DNA of 64,000 nt from Leptospira montravelensis (lineage in GTDB: Bacteria > Spirochaetota > Leptospiria > Leptospirales > Leptospiraceae): positions 186,001 to 250,000 of the forward strand of contig NZ_RQFO01000009.1 in assembly GCF_004770045.1 (NCBI RefSeq), given 5' to 3'. This document shows positions 38,369 through 48,138 of the stretch, piece by piece. A program made the position numbers and the translations under genes. Position 1 is the stretch's first letter; every line of letters begins with the position of its first letter. The notes under the pieces are model-generated. The model was given only the letters and a program-made list of their open reading frames with translations. It did not search any database and had not been told where the DNA came from.

Positions 38369-39655
38369 ATGTTGAAGCCCCAAATCAAATTAAGTGCGAA
38401 AAAAGAAATTTATGTCCCTGGAGATAAGTCCATCTCCCATAGGTCCGTACTCTTTAGTGCACTCTCCCAAGGAAAATCGGAAATTCATGGTTTTTTAGAA
38501 GGAGAAGATCCCCTTCATACCTTAAATTGTTTTGCCAATTTAGGGCTTTCGGTGGAGTCAATTGGGAAAGGAAGTTATTCCGTACAAAGCCCAGGGAAAC
38601 AAAACTTAAAATCCCCGGTAGAGGTTCTAGATTTTGGCAATGCAGGTACTGGGATTCGATTATCAGCGGGACTCCTTGCTGGACTTCCTGGGATTTCTGC
38701 CACACTCACGGGAGATGCTTCACTCTGCAAACGGCCTATGGCAAGGATCATGAATCCACTGCGCGAAATGGGAGCGGACATTGTCTCCGTGGAAGGAAAT
38801 GATCGGGCTCCTCTTCGTGTGACTGGCAAACAACTAAAAACTTATTCTTACACAAGCCCCATTGCTTCGGCACAAATCAAAAGTGCATTGGTTCTGGCGG
38901 CTCTTGCTTCAGAGATTTCGATTGATTATAAAGAACCAGAAGTTTCCCGCGACCATACAGAAAATATGATTCGATTTCTCGGCGGAAATATCAAACACCA
39001 TTCTCCGATTCACTTTACGGTAGAACCACCCTATCATTTTGAAGGGACAAAGTTTGTGATCCCTGGTGATATTTCCAGTGCTGCCTTTTATATAGTTTTT
39101 GGACTTTGTGCGGGTGGGAGTGAACCTCTCCTCATTCGTAACATTGGTCTCAATCCTTCTCGTGTCGGAGTGATCACGGTTTTAAAAAATATGGGTGGCA
39201 AAATTGAAGTGACCGCAAAACGACAAGAATGCGGTGAAGAGATAGGGGATTTACTCGTTTATCCTTCAAAACTAAAGAGGTCTGTGATTACAGAAGATTT
39301 AATTCCATCCATCATCGATGAAATTCCTATCCTTACCATCGCGGGTTTATTTTCAGAAGGGGGATTTCGAATCTCTCATGCGGAAGAACTTCGTGCCAAA
39401 GAATCTGATCGAATCTTGTCGATGGTTTCCAATCTAGAGCGACTTGGAGTCACAGTAAATGAATCCAAAGATGGATACGAATTTGGGGAAGTAAAGGAAA
39501 TCAATCCCGCTGCAATTGAAACTTTTATGGACCACAGGATTGCAATGAGTTTTGCCATACTTTCAAAGCTAACTGGCGTCGAACTAAAGTTCGACGATAC
39601 CAGTTGGGTAGACACCAGTTTTCCTGGATTTTTCGATATCTTAAAAACCTTTTAG
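38369..39655 (+). CDS. aroA: 3-phosphoshikimate 1-carboxyvinyltransferase (EPSP synthase)
   Basis: Sixth step of the shikimate pathway. 428 residues from the ATG at 38369. Motifs are [18 protein letters not shown] near the N-terminus, [30 protein letters not shown], and the C-terminal RAKESDRI and [10 protein letters not shown] longer open frame to 38141 runs through the divergent gene and is not part of the protein. aroB, a second gene of the pathway, is at 58,316. The gene has no clear ribosome binding site. Confidence 0.96.
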   Translation: MLKPQIKLSAKKEIYVPGDKSISHRSVLFSALSQGKSEIHGFLEGEDPLHTLNCFANLGLSVESIGKGSYSVQSPGKQNLKSPVEVLDFGNAGTGIRLSAGLLAGLPGISATLTGDASLCKRPMARIMNPLREMGADIVSVEGNDRAPLRVTGKQLKTYSYTSPIASAQIKSALVLAALASEISIDYKEPEVSRDHTENMIRFLGGNIKHHSPIHFTVEPPYHFEGTKFVIPGDISSAAFYIVFGLCAGGSEPLLIRNIGLNPSRVGVITVLKNMGGKIEVTAKRQECGEEIGDLLVYPSKLKRSVITEDLIPSIIDEIPILTIAGLFSEGGFRISHAEELRAKESDRILSMVSNLERLGVTVNESKDGYEFGEVKEINPAAIETFMDHRIAMSFAILSKLTGVELKFDDTSWVDTSFPGFFDILKTF

Positions 39656-39684
39656 CAAAAACCAAACTCTTTGCTTTATTGAAT

Positions 39685-39720
39685 AACCAAAAGGATTTAT
39701 AATGCCAAATCCTTTTGGTT
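39685..39720. terminator. Perfect 14-bp inverted repeat between convergent genes
   Basis: The arms AACCAAAAGGATTT and AAATCCTTTTGGTT are exact inverted copies around ATAATGCC. It lies 29 bases after the aroA stop and overlaps the stop codon of the convergent ATPase gene. It probably stops transcription in both directions, although neither side has a strong T-run. Confidence 0.65.
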
Positions 39721-40350
39721 ACTTTCAACTGGGATGTGAACTCGAATGGTCAGATCAAAACCATGTTCTTCTGTTTCATTAAATTCATAAGCAAGTTTCA
39801 ATTGGTAATCTTTCAATAATATAAGTAAACCCATTCCTTCAGATCCACTTCCATTGTTTCGTGATTCTAAAGCATCAAAATATAACTGGTTAATATCTCC
39901 GTCTTTAATAGTTTGTATTTTATTTTCAAAGATCGCTTTCATCCAAGGGGTCACATGATTTTTAACCTCTAAACGTAAATCGGTTCCAAGGTCTTTGATT
40001 TCAATGTAAACAGTACTATTTTCTTTGTCAGAATATTTTGCTGCGTTTTCCACAAGTTCATTGATAATTGTGGAGATCGCATTTTTATCTAACTTCTTTG
40101 CTTCATAAGAGTGGAAGTAAAACTGAGATATAAAATTAGATAATACGTCGCATCTTTTCCAATAGAAATTCATATCTGCCGCAGACACCGCTATGGATAA
40201 TTGACTATGGAAAAAAATCTTTTGTTCCAGTAGTAAACTTTTGTTTTCCGTTGTAACTGGTTTTTCATTTTTCATTTGAATATAGTTTTGGGAATGTTCC
40301 GCTTTGATAGGATTAGTTTGTTTTGTGGAAGTTAAAGTAACAAAAGACAT
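39697..40350 (-). CDS. Histidine-kinase-like ATPase domain protein (DUF6272-like)
   Basis: A 217-residue protein with the GHKL ATP-binding fold. The N-box is TIINELVENAAKYSDKE at about 110-126, and the G-box is GSGSEGMGLLILLKDYQLK at about 170-188. There is no phospho-acceptor His or sensor domain, so it is like anti-sigma or partner-switch kinases of the RsbW kind. The D-box (usually DxGxG) is replaced by VKNHVTPW, so ATP hydrolysis may be altered. An AGAGG ribosome binding site precedes the ATG. No partner gene is adjacent. Confidence 0.82.
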   Translation of the reverse strand: MSFVTLTSTKQTNPIKAEHSQNYIQMKNEKPVTTENKSLLLEQKIFFHSQLSIAVSAADMNFYWKRCDVLSNFISQFYFHSYEAKKLDKNAISTIINELVENAAKYSDKENSTVYIEIKDLGTDLRLEVKNHVTPWMKAIFENKIQTIKDGDINQLYFDALESRNNGSGSEGMGLLILLKDYQLKLAYEFNETEEHGFDLTIRVHIPVESNQKDLAL

Positions 40351-40606
40351 TGGGCACCTCTTATGAATTAAGGATATCTTAAATCATAAATTTAGTCGTC
40401 TGATTAGATCCATTCTTACCTTTAAAAAAATAGGTTTCGATCGAATCGGACAAAATGTGTTCGAAGTTTTACCAACTTGTGTTAATTAATCTGGAAAAAT
40501 ATTTCTATTTCTTTGGGAATCAATATACAGTTATGATTGATCGTTTCTACTTCTCGTCTAATTGTAACTATCAAACCATACTTTTGGTTTTTAATTCGGT
40601 GACTCT

Positions 40607-41740
40607 ATGAATTCCCCTTTACCATTTTACAACGAATACTTAAATTTTTTCCTGCTATTTGCCGCATTACTTGGGTTTTTATACGCAATCGGAGAATTCT
40701 TTAGTTATCATAAAAATAGAAAACAAATTCTTTTAGGAATTATTTTCCTTGGAACCAGTTACATATTATTTAACTTTTATTTAATTTCATCCGGTAAAAT
40801 CAAATGGCTTTACCCATTATTTTTAACTGATTTGCCGATTGTTTCCTGCCTCGGTGTTCTACTTGATGAATACTTTCTTACGATTATGGAAGGTAAAATC
40901 CGATCATTTCGACGTTTTTCTTACCGAATTGTGCCATTGGTATTTTTATTTGTTTTGATTGTTTTTTGGAATTTTTGGAACAAAACTAGTTATTTAGAAA
41001 GCCAATCCCTTGGATTAAATCCCTTTTTAAATCGGCCTTTATTGTTGGTTTTGCCAACCATCCTGATATATATTTTGTGTTTGCTCCGAATATTCAGAAG
41101 GATATCCAAACAAATTCGCTGGAGTACCTTTCGTAAAAATTACACTTTAAGAATAGGAATCACCATTGTTGGATTTTGTATGGCATTGTCCATTCACGGA
41201 CTCATCACTTTGGCCAGGGGAGGCCAAACGGCACATCAACTGACCGGAATTGCCATCGGAATCTTTTTATGTTTTTTATATGTGCTAAGACAAAGTTACC
41301 CCGATTTCTTTTTGGAAGTTCGAAAAATTGTCGAAGATGAAAAAAAGGCAAAGATTTCACAGATATCCAAATTGGATCATAATCAAATCCGAAACAAACT
41401 GCAAGATTTGTTTGAGAAAGAAAAAATCTACCGTGAAGAAAAACTAAGTCTTCGTGAATTAGCAGAAAGAATCGATTTAAGTTCCCACCAACTCTCCGAA
41501 TTTTTAAATACGGAAATCAAACAAAGCTTTTACCAATACACAAATTATTTCCGAGTGAATGAAGCTAAGGAAAAAATTGAAAAAGAACCGGATCGCTCTC
41601 TTCTTGCCATTGCCTATGATGTGGGATTTGGATCCAAATCTACCTTCAACGAAGCTTTCAAAAAAGAAACAGGTACCACTCCCAGAGAATATAGAGAAAA
41701 AATACTGAAAAAACATCCAGTTCGATCCATTCGGTCGTAG
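40607..41740 (+). CDS. Membrane-bound AraC-family regulator
   Basis: A 377-residue protein with seven or so hydrophobic segments in residues 12-235, then a C-terminal AraC double helix-turn-helix at about 275-372 (LSLRELAERIDLSSHQLSEF, then LLAIAYDVGFGSKSTFNEAF, then GTTPREYREKIL). It therefore combines a membrane sensor with DNA binding, a layout common in Leptospira. The target genes are unknown; the nearest downstream gene encodes a small secreted protein. About 255 bases upstream are non-coding with nothing recognised. Confidence 0.9.
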   Translation: MNSPLPFYNEYLNFFLLFAALLGFLYAIGEFFSYHKNRKQILLGIIFLGTSYILFNFYLISSGKIKWLYPLFLTDLPIVSCLGVLLDEYFLTIMEGKIRSFRRFSYRIVPLVFLFVLIVFWNFWNKTSYLESQSLGLNPFLNRPLLLVLPTILIYILCLLRIFRRISKQIRWSTFRKNYTLRIGITIVGFCMALSIHGLITLARGGQTAHQLTGIAIGIFLCFLYVLRQSYPDFFLEVRKIVEDEKKAKISQISKLDHNQIRNKLQDLFEKEKIYREEKLSLRELAERIDLSSHQLSEFLNTEIKQSFYQYTNYFRVNEAKEKIEKEPDRSLLAIAYDVGFGSKSTFNEAFKKETGTTPREYREKILKKHPVRSIRS

Positions 41741-41762
41741 TTTTCAATCCAATTCGATCGAT

Positions 41763-41785
41763 CCAGACGATCTGGTTTCTTTTTT
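41763..41785 (+). terminator. Hairpin terminator after the AraC-type gene
   Basis: CCAGA-CGA-TCTGG followed by TTTCTTTTTT, about 22 bases after the stop codon. A short but well-formed rho-independent terminator. Confidence 0.7.
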
Positions 41786-41864
41786 GTAGTAGGATGGATT
41801 CAAGTTTGAGAGGGGAGTTCCAAGAAATTCCGCTAAGAACAAATTTGATTTAAAGGACAATCCC

Positions 41865-42290
41865 ATGAAAAAGAAAATCAGTTTACTACTCGCTATCGTG
41901 TTTGCCACTCAAGCAGCATTTGCAGCACCAGCTAACCAAATGAGCGTGAAGGAAGCAGCAAAAGTATTGGTTAACAATGGAATGACAAACAAAGAAGCAC
42001 ATGCGTATTTAAAAGCTCATATTACTCCGCATGAGTTTGCACGAATCAGCAGAGAAATTAAAAATGCTGAATTCGCAGGAACACTCGACCAAGACTTAGA
42101 TAGAATTGCTTCTTCCATTCAATTGAAACAATCTACTGGAAACTATTTACATGGAACAAACTTTCGAGTTTTGGAAAATGTTTTAGCATCTGTGACAGTT
42201 GTTGCAGTTGTTGGTTTGGTCATTCACGCAGGTGGACTCAGTAATGTTGTTACTGGCGGAATGTATGATTCTGTCGGACTTGGCTTATAG
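41865..42290 (+). CDS. Small secreted hypothetical protein
   Basis: A 141-residue protein with a signal peptide (KKKISLLLAIVFATQAAFA, cut near AFA-AP). The mature part is helical with an early MSVKEAAKVLVNNGMTNKEA repeat-like helix pair and a Gly/Val-rich hydrophobic segment near the C-terminus (VTVVAVVGLVIHAGGLS). The late hydrophobic helix could be membrane-inserted. I recognise no family. A ribosome binding site AAAGGA precedes the ATG, and a terminator follows, so it is expressed alone. Confidence 0.75.
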   Translation: MKKKISLLLAIVFATQAAFAAPANQMSVKEAAKVLVNNGMTNKEAHAYLKAHITPHEFARISREIKNAEFAGTLDQDLDRIASSIQLKQSTGNYLHGTNFRVLENVLASVTVVAVVGLVIHAGGLSNVVTGGMYDSVGLGL

Positions 42291-42318
42291 TTCTAACAGT
42301 AACCAATAAAAAATTTAT

Positions 42319-42367
42319 GACTTTGTTTTCTTCTTAATATCAAAAGAGAAGAAACAAGGTCCTTTTA
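42319..42367 (+). terminator. Hairpin terminator
   Basis: The strand GACTTTGTTTTCTTCT pairs with AGAAGAAACAAGGTC around an A-rich loop, with one G-T pair and one bulge, and is followed by CCTTTT. It separates the small secreted protein gene from the next gene. Confidence 0.65.
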
Positions 42368-42397
42368 TAAAAAATCCAATAAATAGAGTATAACAAA

Positions 42398-43996
42398 ATG
42401 AAGAATAAGAAATGTGGCACAGGTAATTGGAAGATAAAAATCTACACTTTGTTTTCTGTTTTTGTTTTCACTTCCAGCCTAAGCCTATACTCAGAAACCA
42501 AAAAAGAAAATCAAGTTTTGGATTGGGATAATGGGCGTAAACAGTTCGTTCATAAAAATGTATCGATAGAAGAACTAAACCTCAAATCAAAAACAAATTA
42601 TATATTGGATCACTTTTCTATCCATTCTGGTTTGGAAGAAACGCCTATGCCAATGAGTCAATTAGAAGGAAATCTAAAATACCTTACTCTTGGATACCAA
42701 CTTCAAAAAATCGAAGCTAGATGGAAAACAATAACACTCAACTCTGGATCAAAAGATAAAATTACTGAATTTTATCCAAGAGTTGTAGTAAGGGTTAATG
42801 CACCTTATGCTTATTCGCCTACAGAATATATTGATTCCAAAGTTTCTCTTAAAAATACGGCATTAACCATTCCCCCATCAGAATTTAATGGTAATTGGCA
42901 AAGTGAATTGTGGTTTGCTCCGAAATGGGATATTCCAGTACTCAGCACATTTGCCTTTGAACGTATAATAGATACGGCAGCTTGTCCAGATGCGATCTAT
43001 CATGAATACACACATTTAATCACCGGGAAATATTTAGGTAATAATGCCATTGGCCGTTCCCTAGCCGAAGGAATATCAGATTATTATGCTGCCTCCTTTT
43101 TAGACCATCCAGTCTTATATACACATAAAACATGTGAAGCGGTTAAACGCCAACTCCTAGTTTCAACATTTCGTTTGGACAGGGAAATTGGTATTTATGA
43201 TTCTTCCATAGAATCAGATTTTAAAAAGGACTTCGCTTTTATTCCTACTTTGTTGTGGTCATACAGGCAAATCGTAGGGACAGATCTTGCGGATGTTACT
43301 ATATTTCAAGCGATAGAAAAAACAAATGCTGGAGATCGTTTTTTTCCTGAATTTATAAATACTCTTTCGACTTCATTATATAAAGAACTAAAAAAAAGAA
43401 ATGGGGAACAAGTCGCAACGGATATGGTACAAAAAGTTGAGGATTCCCTTTGGATTCCCCACGGAGTTTATTCAAATTTTAGTAGAAAAAAAATAGTTTT
43501 TTCTTATTTTCCCAAAACATCGGTTATAGTTCCAAACTCTGACGAGAAGTCCAGTGAGTTTTGTGGTATAAAAAACGAATTAGAATTCTATTGGAAAGAT
43601 GTCAAATTAGAAGAACCTACTCTTAGATTTTATTGGAATTGTAATCAGGTGAAAATTCCTTTGGTAATTCAAATTGAACAGTCAAATCCCATCAATTATC
43701 TATTACAATCAAACCTACGGTTTATCAATGGAAAATTAAAGTTTGCAAGCCAAAGTGCAGAAAAACCAAACCCAAAGTTATCATTAGAGGATCAAACTTT
43801 GTATCTTCAGATGTATCAATATGTAAAGGAAAACTATTTTTATAGGAAAACTATGGAGAAAGAAGTAAGGTTATATTTTGATAGTACTACCGATACCAAC
43901 CGCATTGAAAATATACGAATGGAATTTGCTTATTTAGGAAATTCTAAAAAACGTTTTCGTTATAGTTTTTCGCCTTTTAATGGCGGGTCCTATTAA
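42398..43996 (+). CDS. Secreted HExxH protein, putative gluzincin-type zinc metalloprotease
   Basis: A 532-residue exported protein with a signal peptide at about residues 10-33. A zinc-binding motif HEYTH is at 202-206. Eighteen residues later SLAEGISDYYAASF provides Glu224, which fits the HExxH...E plan of gluzincin peptidases such as the M4 and M36 families (M36 also uses HEYTH). The rest of the sequence, including the propeptide-like N-terminal 150 residues and a beta-rich C-terminal third, is not similar to those families by eye. It ends 20 bases inside the convergent kinase gene. Protease function is inferred from the motif only. Confidence 0.72.
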   Translation: MKNKKCGTGNWKIKIYTLFSVFVFTSSLSLYSETKKENQVLDWDNGRKQFVHKNVSIEELNLKSKTNYILDHFSIHSGLEETPMPMSQLEGNLKYLTLGYQLQKIEARWKTITLNSGSKDKITEFYPRVVVRVNAPYAYSPTEYIDSKVSLKNTALTIPPSEFNGNWQSELWFAPKWDIPVLSTFAFERIIDTAACPDAIYHEYTHLITGKYLGNNAIGRSLAEGISDYYAASFLDHPVLYTHKTCEAVKRQLLVSTFRLDREIGIYDSSIESDFKKDFAFIPTLLWSYRQIVGTDLADVTIFQAIEKTNAGDRFFPEFINTLSTSLYKELKKRNGEQVATDMVQKVEDSLWIPHGVYSNFSRKKIVFSYFPKTSVIVPNSDEKSSEFCGIKNELEFYWKDVKLEEPTLRFYWNCNQVKIPLVIQIEQSNPINYLLQSNLRFINGKLKFASQSAEKPNPKLSLEDQTLYLQMYQYVKENYFYRKTMEKEVRLYFDSTTDTNRIENIRMEFAYLGNSKKRFRYSFSPFNGGSY

Positions 43997-45530
43997 TTGG
44001 AAATACTATATTGTATTCTGCTCCGGCATTCCCTTGAAATTTAAGTTTGCCGGAAAGTTGTGTAGTTAACATATTAACTAAAGTCAAACCAAACCCAAGG
44101 TTTTCTGAATTACTCATTTGAGTATCAAATCCTTTTCCATTATCCTTGATGAATAAATGGTAATTATCTTCTTCTTTCCAAACTTTAATTTGAATTTCCA
44201 ATTCTTTTGATGGATCTCTTGCATATTTGAGACTGTTTGTGAGAAGTTCGTTTGTAATGATACCAACTGCCTGTAATTGTTCGGAAGTAAGTTGTATGCT
44301 AATTACATCTGTTTCTAATTTTACCTGATAAGGAAATAACGAAATAATTTCTTGAGATAAAGGAATTAGGTATTCATCTAAACGCAATTCGTGTACAGCT
44401 TTTCCGGAATACAATTTATCATAGAGTAGGGACATGGTTTTGATGCGGCTAGTGGCATCTTTAAGAGAGTTTGAAATATGTTCGTTCTCTTGTGCTTTCG
44501 CCTGTAAGTCCAAGAGATTGAACAAAATAGTCATATTGTTTTTAATCCTATGATGTACTTCTCGTAATATCATTTCTTTTTCAGAAAGAAGAGATTTTAC
44601 TTTTTCTTCAGCGATTTTTCTTTCTGTCACATCATGGATGATTGAAAACAATAGATGTCTATTACTTGTTTCGATAGGAGTGGAATACACTTCCACTTGT
44701 TTGATTTCTTCGTTTGCCAATTTATGAGGAAAGGAAAAATAACTTCTTTCTTCAGAGAGTGCTCGCATCCGTTCTTGTTTGACTTCTTCTTCGGGAAGCA
44801 TATTGATATCTGTAATTTTCATCTTAATTAGTATTTCATGTGGGTATCCATAAAATTGAACGGCTGTTTGGTTAGCATCGATAATCTCTCCAGTATTTGG
44901 TTCAATGATGAGCATCACAGAAGAGTTCTTTTCAAAAAAATCACGAAACCTTCTTTCGCTTTCCGTTAGTTTCGTTGAGACTATAGATTTTTCTATGGCT
45001 ATGCTAACTAAATCTGCTGTTTCCGAAATGATAAAGATATCAAACTCACTCGGGCTTGCAATTTCATGGTGGTATATGGCAAAAGTTCCAATGATTTCAT
45101 TGGTATGAGACTTGATTGGTTCTGACCAACAGGAAAGAAGACCTACACGAAGTGCAATTTCCTTGTAGTTTTTCCATAATGGACTTGTCTCAATATTTTC
45201 TACAATCACACGTTTGCCAGTGTATGCTGCTGTTCCACAGGAACCTGTTTCGGGTCCAATCTGGACTCCTTCGATGGCATCGTTGTAAATTTTAGGAAGA
45301 GAAGGGGCAGCTCCAATTTTGATTTTGGAATTCTCAATGAGGACAACGGTACAAATCATTGTTGGATTCAGTGTCTCAATCCCAAGGACAATTTCGTTCA
45401 GAACCTCATTAAGAGGTGAATTTTTTACAATGAGTTCTAATATTCCGCTCCGGAAACATTCGAAGTCGGCAATTCGTTCTGGATCCAGATTGCGATTTCT
45501 TAACTTCACTGATATGCCACCAAGTGTCAC
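43977..45530 (-). CDS. Sensor histidine kinase with GAF and PAS domains (HisKA_2 type)
   Basis: A 517-residue cytoplasmic kinase. An N-terminal GAF domain covers about 25-180 (GPETGSCGTAAYTGKRVIVE). A PAS domain covers about 190-300 (DFFEKNSSVMLIIEPNTGEI). The phospho-acceptor region is LREVHHRIKNNMTILFNLLD near residue 325, and the C-terminal ATPase domain has NELLTNSLKYARD, DNGKGFD and NLGFGLTLV. This His box is of the HisKA_2/HWE kind. No response regulator gene is adjacent. It is convergent with the metalloprotease gene and divergent from cmk. The start codon could also be a few codons further in. Confidence 0.92.
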   Translation of the reverse strand: MTLGGISVKLRNRNLDPERIADFECFRSGILELIVKNSPLNEVLNEIVLGIETLNPTMICTVVLIENSKIKIGAAPSLPKIYNDAIEGVQIGPETGSCGTAAYTGKRVIVENIETSPLWKNYKEIALRVGLLSCWSEPIKSHTNEIIGTFAIYHHEIASPSEFDIFIISETADLVSIAIEKSIVSTKLTESERRFRDFFEKNSSVMLIIEPNTGEIIDANQTAVQFYGYPHEILIKMKITDINMLPEEEVKQERMRALSEERSYFSFPHKLANEEIKQVEVYSTPIETSNRHLLFSIIHDVTERKIAEEKVKSLLSEKEMILREVHHRIKNNMTILFNLLDLQAKAQENEHISNSLKDATSRIKTMSLLYDKLYSGKAVHELRLDEYLIPLSQEIISLFPYQVKLETDVISIQLTSEQLQAVGIITNELLTNSLKYARDPSKELEIQIKVWKEEDNYHLFIKDNGKGFDTQMSNSENLGFGLTLVNMLTTQLSGKLKFQGNAGAEYNIVFPINRTRH

Positions 45531-45653
45531 TGATCCTCGGTGGGAAAAATAAACATGTCAAGGTAAAATCGCTTACCACAAGTTAGTCTTTCTTTTCTTT
45601 AAGAATTCCTCTGGACGAAATCAAATCCTGTTCTAGTTTTAGAAATTAAAACT

Positions 45654-46406
45654 ATGAGTCTCTCCAATATAGAAAAAGTCATTGCCATTGATGGGCCAGC
45701 CGGCTCTGGAAAAAGTACACTTGCTCGTATGATCGCCCAAAAAATTGGGTATCTCTACTTAGATTCTGGGGCTTATTACCGAGCACTAACTCTTGCTATA
45801 TGGGAAAAGTTTTTAGAAACAAAAGAGGATGAGTCTAAGTTTCCATTTTATACAGAGAAATTGGCAGACGCAAGCCTTCTGGATAGAGACGAAGCAGAAT
45901 TCGGATATTCAGTAGCAAAAATTCCCGTACATTGTGAACTTTCGTCGGCAGGTGAAAATTTAATGTTTCTGGGAGATAGGGACATAAGTCGCGAAATCCG
46001 CGATCCGGAGATCACCAAAAAGATCCGTTACATTGCCCCCCGAAGGGCCTTCCGAGAAATTTTAAACCGCCATATCCGAGAATTTGCAAAAAACCATAAA
46101 TTGGTCATGGATGGTCGTGATATCGGCACAGAAGTATTTCCCAAATCCAAATTTAAATTTTTTCTGACTGCCTCTGTGGAAGTGCGGGCCAAACGCCGAT
46201 ACGAAGAATTAGTTGCAAAGGGTTTCAAAGCCGACCTAAACCACATAAAAGACGAAATTGTGGCCCGGGACGAAAGTGACACCACCCGTACTGTGGCACC
46301 CCTGAAGCAGGCTTCCGACGCAATCCTGATTGACACGAGCACCCTCGACACGGAAACTGTCCTAAATACTATCCTGTCCAAGGTTTCGTCCTCTGGGCAA
46401 ATCTAA
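45654..46406 (+). CDS. cmk: Cytidylate kinase
   Basis: Phosphorylates CMP and dCMP. A 250-residue P-loop kinase: IAIDGPAGSGKSTLARMIA at about 10-28, YLDSGAYYRALTLA, and the conserved MDGRDIGTEVFPKSKFKFF with the late RDESDTTRTVAPL. It is immediately followed by rpsA, a common gene order in bacteria. Confidence 0.97.
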   Translation: MSLSNIEKVIAIDGPAGSGKSTLARMIAQKIGYLYLDSGAYYRALTLAIWEKFLETKEDESKFPFYTEKLADASLLDRDEAEFGYSVAKIPVHCELSSAGENLMFLGDRDISREIRDPEITKKIRYIAPRRAFREILNRHIREFAKNHKLVMDGRDIGTEVFPKSKFKFFLTASVEVRAKRRYEELVAKGFKADLNHIKDEIVARDESDTTRTVAPLKQASDAILIDTSTLDTETVLNTILSKVSSSGQI

Positions 46407-46430
46407 GTTTTGTATCCCGGTAAGTAACCA

Positions 46431-48134
46431 TTGAATTCAACCAACCCATCCTCCCCCAAAAATGAGACCACTTCTTCCTTCGGCGAATTATTAGAGAAGT
46501 GGGAATCGCAGTCACAAGCACAAGAACAAGAAAACTCCGCAGGTAAAGGTACCCTCATCGAAGGGACTGTCGTTGATGTCATTGGTGATACTGTTTTCCT
46601 TGATATCGGAGAAAAATTGGAAGCTCGTGTTTCTCGTGAAGACTTCTCTGAAACGCCAAAACGCGGTGAGAAAGTCAGTGCGATCATTAAAAAGCGGGTC
46701 GACGGATACTGTGTCCTCTCCAAAAAAGAAGCGGACCAAAGAGTTGGTTGGGAAACCATCAAAGATGCAAGCCAAAACGGTTATCCTCTTTCCGGTAAAA
46801 TTGTCGGAGAAGTGAAAAACAAAGGATACCTAGTGGAAAGCGAAGGCATTCAACTTTTCCTTCCTGCCTCTCATGTAGGTGTCAGGTTTAAAGAATCCAC
46901 TGAAGGTGGAAAAGAGTTTTCATTCAAAATCATTGAACTCAATGAAAAAACAAGAACCGGTGTGGTTTCTCGTAAAACTCTCCTAGACGAAATCAACGGA
47001 GAGAAGTGGGAAGAACTCCTCGGCAAAGTAAAGGTTGGGGACAAAGTGAACGGTAAGGTTGTGAAAATTGCCAATTTTGGTGTTTTCCTTTCTGTTTACG
47101 AAGTGGTAGGACTTCTCCGCCAAAACGATATTTCTTATAAAAAATTTGCTCCTTTCAAACAATACTTCAACATCGGTGCCGAAGTAGAAGTCGTTGTTTT
47201 GGAAGTAGATAAAGAAAATAATAAACTCTCTTTAGGCATCAAACAACTTTACGAAGATCCTTGGATTTGGGCAAAGAAAGAACTCGAAAAAGGAATGGTG
47301 GTTCGCGGAATCGTAACTTCTCTTACCAACTTCGGTGCTTTCGTAGAACTCAAAGAAGGTCTCGAAGGCCTCATTCATACTACAGAACTTTCTTGGGCAA
47401 AAAAACCACCACATCCAAAAGATGTTTTGAAAAAAGGCCAAGAAGTTGACTCAGAAATTTTAGACATTGATTTCGAAGCTAGACGATTGTCTCTCGGACT
47501 CAAACAACTCCTTCCTAACCCTTGGGAAGCTCTCTCTGCTAACGTTCGTGCCGGAAACGTACTCGAAGGTAAAATCACTGGAATCACTAAATATGGTGCT
47601 TTCGTTGAAGTAGAAAGTGGAATCGAAGGACTCATTCATATCTCTGACATCACTTGGGATGAAAAAGAAAAGAATCCATTAAACCTCCTTAAAAAAGGTC
47701 AATCGGTTCAATACAAAATCCTAGATGTCAACTTAGATGCACAACGAATCAGCTGTGGACTCAAACAACTTTCTGAACATCCATACGAAGCTCTTCGCAA
47801 AAAATACCCACCGGGTACACTTGTAGAAGGTCGTGTGAAGTCGATTGTTAGTTTTGGTGTTTTCGTAGAAGTAGAACCAGGTTACGAAGGCCTAGTTCAC
47901 ATCTCTGAAATTCCAGATGGTCGTAACATCAAGTTAGAAGATCTTTACAAAGTGGGCGATTCCGTTCGCACAGTAGTTGTCAAAATCGAACCTAACAACA
48001 AAAAGATTTCTCTCTCTATCAAAGACTTTGATAAAGCAGTAGAACGTGAAGAGATGGCGAAATACATGAAGGAAGACAACCAACCTTCACGTGAATCCAT
48101 CGGTTCATTTATGAATTTAAACCAAAACCGATAG
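46431..48134 (+). CDS. rpsA: 30S ribosomal protein S1
   Basis: Binds mRNA for translation start. 567 residues with six S1 beta-barrel repeats; the last four are very regular, each with a GAFVE or GVFVE core and a GLIH or GLVH strand (for example at about 310, 395 and 480). The first two repeats are less regular, as in other bacteria. The start is TTG at 46431 with a GGTAAG upstream. The first 25 residues are Ser/Glu-rich. A low-complexity DNA look comes from the repeat structure, not from a mobile element. Confidence 0.95.
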   Translation: MNSTNPSSPKNETTSSFGELLEKWESQSQAQEQENSAGKGTLIEGTVVDVIGDTVFLDIGEKLEARVSREDFSETPKRGEKVSAIIKKRVDGYCVLSKKEADQRVGWETIKDASQNGYPLSGKIVGEVKNKGYLVESEGIQLFLPASHVGVRFKESTEGGKEFSFKIIELNEKTRTGVVSRKTLLDEINGEKWEELLGKVKVGDKVNGKVVKIANFGVFLSVYEVVGLLRQNDISYKKFAPFKQYFNIGAEVEVVVLEVDKENNKLSLGIKQLYEDPWIWAKKELEKGMVVRGIVTSLTNFGAFVELKEGLEGLIHTTELSWAKKPPHPKDVLKKGQEVDSEILDIDFEARRLSLGLKQLLPNPWEALSANVRAGNVLEGKITGITKYGAFVEVESGIEGLIHISDITWDEKEKNPLNLLKKGQSVQYKILDVNLDAQRISCGLKQLSEHPYEALRKKYPPGTLVEGRVKSIVSFGVFVEVEPGYEGLVHISEIPDGRNIKLEDLYKVGDSVRTVVVKIEPNNKKISLSIKDFDKAVEREEMAKYMKEDNQPSRESIGSFMNLNQNR

Positions 48135-48138
48135 GTCC

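Noticed and set aside
46431..48134. Repeated DNA within rpsA
   Set aside because: The repeats are S1 domain units of the protein and not a mobile or tandem DNA element.
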